From assembly GCA_965214125.1 (NCBI GenBank), contig CBDCBA010000011.1, forward strand, positions 1 to 64,000: 64,000 nucleotides of DNA. The letters run 5' to 3'. Source of the stretch: CBDCBA01 sp965214125. GTDB taxonomy: Bacteria; Planctomycetota; Phycisphaerae; Tepidisphaerales; Tepidisphaeraceae. Under the pieces are notes generated by a model. The model was given only the letters and a program-made list of their open reading frames with translations. It was not told the origin of the DNA and made no database searches. Every line of letters begins with the position of its first letter. Within the stretch, counting starts at the first letter, position 1. Both the position numbers and the translations under genes were made by a program. Of this stretch, positions 58,306-64,000 are shown one piece after another.

Positions 58306-58556
58306 TGCCCGCGACAGGCGACGACGCGAATGCGATCCTCCGACACTTCGTAGACCAGGCGATGCTCCGCGTTGATTCGTCGCGACCAGTAGCCGCGTAG
58401 ATCGCCCTTGAGCGGCTCGGGCTTGCCGATGCCGGTGAACGGCGTCCGTGCAGCTTCAGTCATCAACGCGAAGGCTTTGGCCACCAAGCTGCGGTCGCTT
58501 GCCGAGAGCTTCGCGAGATCGTCGATTGCAACCGGCGATAGCTCAATCGTCCTCAA
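58293..58556 (-). CDS. yoeB: Txe/YoeB-family RNA-cleaving toxin
   Basis: 87 residues, TTG start. PFTGIGKPEPLKGDLRGYWSRRINAEHRLVYEV...VVACRGHY is the YoeB signature, with Glu in EPLKG, Arg in EHRLVY and the terminal His-Tyr of CRGHY at the catalytic positions. YoeB cleaves mRNA at the ribosomal A site when free of antitoxin. It overlaps the antitoxin gene by 14 bases, the usual type II order with antitoxin first. Confidence 0.9.
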   Translation of the reverse strand: MRTIELSPVAIDDLAKLSASDRSLVAKAFALMTEAARTPFTGIGKPEPLKGDLRGYWSRRINAEHRLVYEVSEDRIRVVACRGHYER

Positions 58557-58809
58557 GCTTCACCTCCTCGATCTCCGCTCGCGTAAAGCCGAACTGCCGC
58601 AGCGCCTCGTCAAACGAGATCGACTCCGACGCCGGGCTGTTGATCGCCGTCATCAGCCGCTCACGCATGGCGGGGTTGTCGAGCAGGAACCGCGTCTCCA
58701 CCTCCGACGAGATCTCCCGCCACAGGTCGATCGGCACGACGGCGTCGGTCTGCTTGCCGTCGGCGTCGGCGAGGTAGCGGATCGCGGCGTGGTCGATGCT
58801 CTTGGTCAT
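58543..58809 (-). CDS. YefM/Phd-like antitoxin of the YoeB pair
   Basis: 88 residues from ATG 58809; TATGAT is nine bases upstream. MTKSIDHAAIRYLADADGKQ is an atypical N-terminus, but LWREISSEVETRFLLDNPAMRERLMTAINSPASES...LRQFGFTRAEIEEVKLEDD fits YefM-type antitoxin C-termini that neutralise YoeB. The position directly ahead of yoeB and the overlap support the pairing. Confidence 0.75.
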   Translation of the reverse strand: MTKSIDHAAIRYLADADGKQTDAVVPIDLWREISSEVETRFLLDNPAMRERLMTAINSPASESISFDEALRQFGFTRAEIEEVKLEDD

Positions 58810-58857
58810 GGCCGGCTCATCATACAAGATGCCGAAGCAAGACATCTTCGGCGTCCG

Positions 58858-58983
58858 TCAGCGGGTGTGCATGTGGTTGTAAGCTCGCCCCGTCTCGCGG
58901 TCATACGCGGCGTGAACGCCTTGATCCCCCTCCAGCCAATCGTAAGACTTGATCGGCAGGTCGATGGTGGGCCGAGTCCAAAC
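58858..58983 (-). pseudogene. Relic of a protein-coding gene (41 codons)
   Basis: A frame of 41 codons reads smoothly (WTRPTIDLPIKSYDWLEGDQ and then YDRETGRAYNHMH) but begins directly after a TAA with no start codon. The base composition is lower in G+C than neighbours. It looks like the C-terminal end of a degraded gene, perhaps of a mobile or toxin-type protein; family unknown. Confidence 0.35.
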
Positions 58984-58992
58984 TTACCTAGC

Positions 58993-59181
58993 TCACTTTC
59001 GACTTTTGCGGGTAGTCAACCGCTCTATGCCGCTGCCGATGATCCACACGGCGGCACCAACTAGGCCGATGAACGCGAACCGACCGCCGCCGTCTTCGCT
59101 GAAGCCGCCGGAGAAGTGCAGGTACATTCCAATCTCGGCCCAGAGGACAAGTAAGCCGAGGCAGCCGATTCGAGTTGCCAT
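58993..59181 (-). CDS. Small two-helix membrane protein
   Basis: 62 residues: MATRIGCLGLLVLWAEIGMYLHF and FAFIGLVGAAVWIIGSGI are two membrane helices separated by GGFSEDGGGR, with a basic end (RLTTRKSRK). TAGCGA seven bases before the ATG. Lower G+C than surroundings. Function unknown. Confidence 0.5.
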   Translation of the reverse strand: MATRIGCLGLLVLWAEIGMYLHFSGGFSEDGGGRFAFIGLVGAAVWIIGSGIERLTTRKSRK

Positions 59182-59214
59182 AGCGGTGTCGCTACCTCAA
59201 TAAAGCGTGAGCAA

Positions 59215-60492
59215 CTAACTTACCACCGGCAACGCACCACGCGTCGCTTCTTTGATCTTCTCCCACCCGCTGCCAAGCTCGCCGATGGGGTCCGGCGGCT
59301 TGACCTCGACGACCTTGTCGCCCAGCTTCGCCTCGCCGGCCTGCACCTTCGTCTGAAAGGCTTTGCACTCGTGCAGCAAACGGTCGAGGATGTCGGCCTC
59401 GGGGATGTTAGCGACTTTCTCGCCCTGCACGTAAATGATTCCTTTCTTGTTGCCCGCAAAGATGGCAACGTCGGCCCCCTCGGCCTCGCCGGGGCCGTTG
59501 ACGACGCAGCCCATCACGGCCACCTTCATCGGAACCGTGATCTCGCTCGCGAGCATCTTGCGGACGTCCTGCGTCAGCGTGAACAAATCGACCTGAATTC
59601 GCCCGCACGTCGGGCAGGCGATGAGCTCGGCCCCGACGCGCTCGCGAAGGCCGAGGGTATAAAGCAGTTCGAGACCATCCTCGACTTCATAGATCGGGTC
59701 GTTCGCGTATGAAATGCGAATCGTGTCGCCAATGCCGCTCGCGAGCAAATGGCCCAGCGGGACAACGCTGCGGATCGTCCCCGTCTCCTTCGGCCCGGCG
59801 TGCGTGACGCCCAGGTGCAGCGGGTAATCGAACCGCTTGCTGATCTCCGTGTACGCCGCGATGACGAGCTGCGCGTCGATGCTCTTGGCGCTGATGGCGA
59901 TGTCGTGGAAATCTTCTTTGTGGAAGATGTCGAGGTACTCCTCGAGCTTCGTAATCATGATCGCCAGCAGGTGGCCGTGCTTGCTATCGCTGAAGTACCC
60001 GCCGAGTTCCTTCAGGCGGCGCTGCTTGTCCTTGCGCTCGATGATCGACCCCTCGTTGACGCCCACGCGGATGGGCAGCTTGCGCTCCTTGCACGCCTGG
60101 ATCACGTCGATCACCTGCTTGCGATCGTTGATGTTCCCAGGATTCAGGCGAATCTTGTGGACGCCCGCCTCGACGGCTTCGAGGGCGCGCTTAAAGTGGA
60201 AATGCACATCCGCCACGATCGGCACGGGTGAGGCGGGGATGATCTCCTTCAGCGCTTCCGTGTCCTTGCGCTCCGGCACGGCAACGCGCACCACGTCGGC
60301 GCCGGCGTCGGCGAGCTTTTGCACCTCGGCGATGCAGTTGGCGACGTCCCACGTGTAGCCGCTGGTCATCGTCTGGACGACCACGGGGGCGGGCTCCGTG
60401 CCGTCGAGACCGCCGCCGATTTTGACGGGGCCGCGGGGGTGGTGGGCGTCGCCGCCGAGCGTGATCTGTCGGGTGGGTTTGCGCGGGAACAT
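59215..60492 (-). CDS. ispG: 4-hydroxy-3-methylbut-2-enyl diphosphate synthase IspG (GcpE)
   Basis: 425 residues. PRKPTRQITLGG..., VVVQTMTSGYTWDVANCIAE, VPIVADVHFHFKRALEA, IRVGVNEGS, and the 4Fe-4S region ACPTCGRIQVDL and MGCVVNGPGEA with the glutamate are all present. The enzyme performs the penultimate step of the MEP isoprenoid pathway. ispH is 1.6 kb away on the other strand. ATG 60492 is the only sensible start. Confidence 0.95.
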   Translation of the reverse strand: MFPRKPTRQITLGGDAHHPRGPVKIGGGLDGTEPAPVVVQTMTSGYTWDVANCIAEVQKLADAGADVVRVAVPERKDTEALKEIIPASPVPIVADVHFHFKRALEAVEAGVHKIRLNPGNINDRKQVIDVIQACKERKLPIRVGVNEGSIIERKDKQRRLKELGGYFSDSKHGHLLAIMITKLEEYLDIFHKEDFHDIAISAKSIDAQLVIAAYTEISKRFDYPLHLGVTHAGPKETGTIRSVVPLGHLLASGIGDTIRISYANDPIYEVEDGLELLYTLGLRERVGAELIACPTCGRIQVDLFTLTQDVRKMLASEITVPMKVAVMGCVVNGPGEAEGADVAIFAGNKKGIIYVQGEKVANIPEADILDRLLHECKAFQTKVQAGEAKLGDKVVEVKPPDPIGELGSGWEKIKEATRGALPVVS

Positions 60493-60582
60493 GGCGAGAC
60501 GGGGCGAGAGTGTCGTGGGAAGGAGCGGGCAAGCAACGATAGCGGCCGCGCCGTATGATGTGGACGCCCCCGAGGCCGACCC

Positions 60583-62034
60583 ATGCGACGCTTTTGCCTC
60601 CATCTCGCGATCGCCGCCGTGGCGTGTCCCGCGGCCCTCGCCTCCGCGCAGACCACGACGCCGTCGCTGGCCGACCTGGGCGACTTCGAGGACGCGGTGC
60701 GGGCATCGCGCGACGACCTGGTGCGTGCCGCCCGCGCGGACGCGGTGGACCGGCTCTTCCTGGCCGTCAAAGCCGAGGCGCTGGCGCCGGGATTGACCGT
60801 CGGCGGGATGCTCGGCCAGCTCAACGATGGCGCGGCCCGGCGCGTGCGGCAGGCGCTCGAGGACGCGCCGCAGATCGGTGGCCCACGGTTCGCAGCGCCC
60901 GGCACGGCGCAGGTGCAGCTTCAAGCCGGCGGCGAGTTGGTGGCCGCGGCGCTGCGGCGCGAGCTGGCCCGCGATGGCGCTGCCGATCGGCTGCCGGAAA
61001 GCGTCTCGTTCGCCCACATCGAGCGCACCCTGCGCCGCTGGACAGGCCGAAACTTCGTCGCGCTCGGCCGCAGCGTGACGCCGGAGATGGCGCTGGGTGC
61101 CCTGCCGCGCGACGGGGCGGGCACCAACTCGCGGATCGAGCCGCTCGACCCCGAAACCGGCTGGCCCGCCGTTCCCGATGAGGCGCGGCAGCGGGCGTTC
61201 GTCGAGGCGCGACGCGAGGTGATGGAGCGCCTGATGACCGCCGCCCGGCCGGTGCCGCTGGCGAGCGAGTCCGACGACCCCGAGTCGTCGCAGGAAGTTC
61301 CGGCCGGCACGCTCGGCGACCTCTTCGACCTCGGCCGCGTCGGCGAGCAGTCGCGTCGCTACCTCGCCGCCCGACCGGTCACGCGGATCGCCTTCGCCGA
61401 CGAGCGCCAGATCCGCGTGAGCCTGTCCCTCGACCCGGCGGACTGGGTGGCGCGGCTCCGCGGCGATTTGGAGGAGATTCCCAATGCCCCGGCGCTCGAC
61501 GACCGCCAGTGGGCGGAGGTCATCACACGCCTCGCCGCGGCGCTGCCGGAGGAGGTCACGGGCACCGCCGTCGCGGAGGCGCCCGGCGACGGATCGCCGC
61601 GGGTGGCCGATCCGGAGGCGAACACTTTGGTCGCGGCGTTGCGGCCGCTCGTCGATCCAACCGACGCCGCCGCCGTCGTGCCGCAGTGGTCCCGCCAGCT
61701 CATCGCCGCGACGGGGCAGGCGGGCTACGCAATCGAAGCGGACGAGCCGGATTGGCAGCAGTCGCGCAAGCGCCTGATCGCCGCACGTGCCGCCGAGCGC
61801 GACGCCCGCGCGGCACTGGTGGAGGCGTTGCGGGCGTTGCCGCTGGGCGAGCAGAGCACGCTCGGCGCCGTTGCCGACACCCACACGCCCACGAGCCTGC
61901 TGCTGGCCGCCGCGGCAGAATCGGCCACCGTCAAGGGCAGCGCCTACGACGACGCCAGCGGCCGTGTCGAGGTCTCGCTCACCGCCGACGGCCGCGCGCT
62001 GTGGCAGCAACTGATCTCCCTTGGCGGCAACTAA
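60583..62034 (+). CDS. Exported protein of unknown function between ispG and ispH
   Basis: 483 residues. A signal peptide (1-24, ending ALASAQT) is followed by alternating helical and charged regions (AVRASRDDLVRAARADAVDRLFLAVKAEA; ERQIRVSLSLDPADWVARL; GRVEVSLTADGRALWQQLISL). The protein may be an LPP20-like or periplasmic domain but no clear match is seen. TATGAT about 23 bases upstream and GAGG give a normal leader. It is divergent from ispG and ends 49 bases before ispH. Confidence 0.7.
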   Translation: MRRFCLHLAIAAVACPAALASAQTTTPSLADLGDFEDAVRASRDDLVRAARADAVDRLFLAVKAEALAPGLTVGGMLGQLNDGAARRVRQALEDAPQIGGPRFAAPGTAQVQLQAGGELVAAALRRELARDGAADRLPESVSFAHIERTLRRWTGRNFVALGRSVTPEMALGALPRDGAGTNSRIEPLDPETGWPAVPDEARQRAFVEARREVMERLMTAARPVPLASESDDPESSQEVPAGTLGDLFDLGRVGEQSRRYLAARPVTRIAFADERQIRVSLSLDPADWVARLRGDLEEIPNAPALDDRQWAEVITRLAAALPEEVTGTAVAEAPGDGSPRVADPEANTLVAALRPLVDPTDAAAVVPQWSRQLIAATGQAGYAIEADEPDWQQSRKRLIAARAAERDARAALVEALRALPLGEQSTLGAVADTHTPTSLLLAAAAESATVKGSAYDDASGRVEVSLTADGRALWQQLISLGGN

Positions 62035-62071
62035 CGCCGATGTCGGACAAGCCTCGATCCGCTCGCGGCCG

Positions 62072-62077
62072 TACCGT
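62072..62077 (+). promoter_or_regulatory. -10-like hexamer before ispH
   Basis: TACCGT, six bases before ATG 62084; no Shine-Dalgarno. Confidence 0.4.
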
Positions 62078-62083
62078 CTGAGC

Positions 62084-63025
62084 ATGCGCATCTTGCTCGC
62101 CAACCCCCGCGGATTCTGCGCCGGCGTGCGGATGGCAATCGACGTGGTCGACCACGTCCTGCGCCACCAGGGGCCGCCGGTGTTCGTCTACCACGCGATC
62201 GTCCACAACAAGCACGTCGTCGACGACTTCGTCAGCCGTGGCGTGCGCTTCGTCGAGGACGTGGCCGCCGTGCCACGTGGAGCAACGGTCGTCTTCAGCG
62301 CCCACGGCATTCCCCCCGCCGTCCGTCAGCAGGCGGCCGAGCGGGATCTGGTCGTTCACGACGCGACGTGCCCGCTCGTTACGAAGGTTCACAACGAGGT
62401 CGTCCGCTACGCCCGCGAGGGATACCACATCATCTTCATCGGCCACCGCAACCACCAGGAGGCGATCGGCACGGTGGGCGAGGCGCCCGACGCAATGACG
62501 ATTGTTGAGACGCCCGAGGAGGCCGCGGTGTTGGACATCCCGCTCGACCAGAAGCTCGCGTACGCGACGCAGACGACGCTGAGCGTGACGGACGCGCAGC
62601 GGGTGATCGACGTGCTCGTGGAGCGTTTCCCGCACATTCGCCGGCCGCCGCGGGAGGACATCTGCTACGCGACGACCAACCGCCAGGACGCCGTGGGCGC
62701 TTGGGCGGCCGAGGCGGACGTCGTGCTCGTGGTCGGCAGCAAGAACAGCTCGAACAGCAATCGCCTCGTCGACCGCGCCGTCGAACTCGGCACGCCCGGC
62801 CATCTGGTGGATGATGAATCGGAGATCGACCCGCGGTGGCTCGATGGGGCCAAGACCGTGCTCGTCACCGCCGGCGCCAGCGCCCCGGAGGCGTACGTGG
62901 AGGGCGTTCTGGCCCGGCTCCAACAGGAGTTTGGTGCCCGCGTCGAAGAGCGCTCGCTGGCGGAGGAGAACGTGCAGTTCGCGCTACCGCGTACCGTTCG
63001 CAAGCTGGCGGTGGTGGGGTCGTAG
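62084..63025 (+). CDS. ispH: 4-hydroxy-3-methylbut-2-enyl diphosphate reductase IspH (LytB)
   Basis: 313 residues. The three cluster cysteines are Cys12 (PRGFCAGV), Cys96 (DATCPLVTKVH) and Cys194 (DICYATTNRQ); HAIVHNKHVV, SAHGIPPAV and the GHRNHQEAIG histidine are also present. It makes IPP and DMAPP in the last step of the MEP pathway. Together with ispG the window holds both iron-sulfur enzymes of the route. Confidence 0.95.
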   Translation: MRILLANPRGFCAGVRMAIDVVDHVLRHQGPPVFVYHAIVHNKHVVDDFVSRGVRFVEDVAAVPRGATVVFSAHGIPPAVRQQAAERDLVVHDATCPLVTKVHNEVVRYAREGYHIIFIGHRNHQEAIGTVGEAPDAMTIVETPEEAAVLDIPLDQKLAYATQTTLSVTDAQRVIDVLVERFPHIRRPPREDICYATTNRQDAVGAWAAEADVVLVVGSKNSSNSNRLVDRAVELGTPGHLVDDESEIDPRWLDGAKTVLVTAGASAPEAYVEGVLARLQQEFGARVEERSLAEENVQFALPRTVRKLAVVGS

Positions 63026-63040
63026 ACGTCGCCCAATTGC

Positions 63041-63107
63041 CCGTAGGGTGGGATTCATCCCACCTCCGGGTCCTCGTTCCGATGGTGGGATGAATCCCAC
63101 CCTACGG
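63041..63107 (+). repeat. Palindrome of the GTAGGGTGGGATT family, copy 4
   Basis: 24-base perfect arms (CCGTAGGGTGGGATTCATCC...), 15 bases after the ispH stop and 15 before the convergent receiver gene. Likely acts as a bidirectional terminator there. Confidence 0.85.
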
Positions 63108-63122
63108 GTTGCGAAACATCAT

Positions 63123-63821
63123 TCAGTACCGCACCTGCGTGGCTTTCTCGACGGCTTCGACGACGCGGCGGATGTGGAAGGGCTTCTTCAGGAAGGCGTC
63201 GAAGCCTTGATGGGTAAGGCGTTCGCCCTCTTCCTCGCTGAGTTGGCTGCTCATCGCGACGAGCTTGGTGAGCTGCAAATCGAGCGTGTGGCGGACAAGC
63301 TCCACCATCGCCTTGGGCTCGACGTCGGCGAGGTGAACGTCCACGAGGATGACGTGCGGCTTGGTCCGCCCCGCCGACACGCCGGCGGCGAAGGCGCTTT
63401 CGACGACCTCCACCTCGTACCGGGCCTCGTCCTCGAGGATCTTCTCGAGCACCTCCGTGACCTCGCGTTCGCGGTCGAGGATGAGCACGCGGGTGTTGCC
63501 GGTCTTGAGGCCGTTCAGCGGGATCGAGTGCTCCTTCATGAAGCGCACGAGCTGGTTGAGCGGGATGCGGCGATCCTTGGAGCCGGGAATGCGGTAGCCC
63601 TGGAGGCTGCCGGAGTCGAACCACTTGCTGACGGTGCGGGGGGCGACGTTGCAGATCTTGGCCACTTCGCCGGTGGTGAGCACGTCTTTGGCCTTGAGTT
63701 CTTGCATGGTCTTGGGCTCCGGTTCCGCGGCTTGCCGAGAGCGGCGTGCTGCGCCTCCATCGGCGGCGCCGTCGGCGTCGCTGTCGTGAGCGGGGGCGGT
63801 TGTCTCGGCGGGCTCCGGCAT
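63123..63821 (-). CDS. Excisionase-type helix-turn-helix / receiver fusion protein
   Basis: 232 residues. After a 35-residue disordered start, LKAKDVLTTGEVAKICNVAPRTVSKWFDSGSLQGYRIPGSKDRRIP is a MerR/excisionase-like DNA-binding helix-turn-helix. The C-terminal 125 residues are a receiver: RVLILDREREV, VILVDVHLADVEP with the phospho-acceptor aspartate, VAMSSQ and FLKKPFH with the lysine. The first acidic pocket has D-R instead of the usual D-D. This is an inverted order compared with typical response regulators. Partner kinase and target genes are unknown. Confidence 0.87.
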   Translation of the reverse strand: MPEPAETTAPAHDSDADGAADGGAARRSRQAAEPEPKTMQELKAKDVLTTGEVAKICNVAPRTVSKWFDSGSLQGYRIPGSKDRRIPLNQLVRFMKEHSIPLNGLKTGNTRVLILDREREVTEVLEKILEDEARYEVEVVESAFAAGVSAGRTKPHVILVDVHLADVEPKAMVELVRHTLDLQLTKLVAMSSQLSEEEGERLTHQGFDAFLKKPFHIRRVVEAVEKATQVRY

Positions 63822-64000
63822 GGTTCTGGGGACACACGAGCGGCGGCATAGGTAGGCGTAGTTGCCCCTGCCGACGCAAACAGTTCGGCCGACCGGAGAA
63901 TCCCTCGCGATCGGGCCCCGCCGACTAGACGGCACGGGCGTTACCGTCCAAACCTACGACACGCCGGGCCGTCGTGCGGCGGGGAACACGCGAGCCTGCC

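Noticed and set aside
59215..62103. A 962-residue minus frame covering ispG plus the region opposite the exported protein
   Set aside because: IspG family sequence begins at ATG 60492; the rest is antisense of a gene with a signal peptide.
63822..64000. A further gene at the right edge
   Set aside because: 179 bases with no credible frame carrying a domain; an upstream extension of the receiver gene to 63935 is possible but adds unlikely residues.

Overview
This 64 kb window is a high-G+C stretch (roughly two-thirds G+C) of a bacterial chromosome packed with short operons. Several things point to a Planctomycetota genome, probably Phycisphaerae-like: many secreted proteins of unknown family, a helix-turn-helix/receiver fusion protein, Uma2 and PqqD proteins, a MacAB-type efflux adaptor with extra C-terminal domains, and many inverted repeats between genes. 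That assignment is inference from gene content; no rRNA, tRNA or other marker locus was found. LpxI and a TolC-family protein indicate a Gram-negative envelope.

Layout. 1-8.4 kb: end of a class IV aminotransferase, an Uma2 protein, a YqiJ-like/flotillin pair, glycolate oxidase glcE-glcF (glcD is not here), an RNase HII-like protein and a STAS protein. 8.4-18.4 kb: M42 peptidase, a secreted coiled-coil protein, three arginine succinyltransferase pathway genes (astA-astD-astB), a large SNF2 helicase and a small coupled gene. 18.4-25.7 kb: hexokinase, truD, nth, a membrane protein, lpxI, then PqqD-like protein with an FtsX-type permease and ATPase. 25.7-33.2 kb: a QueC-like fragment, a zinc alcohol dehydrogenase, a HEAT-repeat lipoprotein, murI, a single-domain response regulator, a Fur-like regulator divergent from a solute-binding protein. 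33.2-37.7 kb: a four-gene nonulosonic (sialic-like) acid operon headed by an unusual fusion protein. 37.8-42.9 kb: small envelope proteins including a YqjD/YqjE-like set, a GH144-like glycosidase and a glycine-zipper protein. 42.9-47.5 kb: YpdA-like reductase, phosphohexomutase, ThiF-like E1 enzyme, YlbF, EVE-domain protein. 47.5-54 kb: complete TolC/HlyD/ATPase/permease efflux operon. 54-58.8 kb: sugar isomerase, DapB-like reductase, kinase, GNAT protein, membrane protein, YefM-YoeB type toxin-antitoxin pair. 59.2-63.8 kb: ispG and ispH of the MEP isoprenoid pathway around an exported protein, and a DNA-binding receiver protein.

Two patterns run through the whole window. First, about fifteen palindromic repeats of several families sit between genes. 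They often supply a stop codon, a start codon or a short protein tail, and two of them lie inside genes in frame (glcE and the ThiF-like gene). Second, around twenty genes have a TANNNT or GACAAT hexamer only 5-8 bases before the start codon and no ribosome-binding site, which suggests widespread leaderless transcription; five other genes carry classical Shine-Dalgarno sequences. These two patterns are the main candidates for undescribed biology here.
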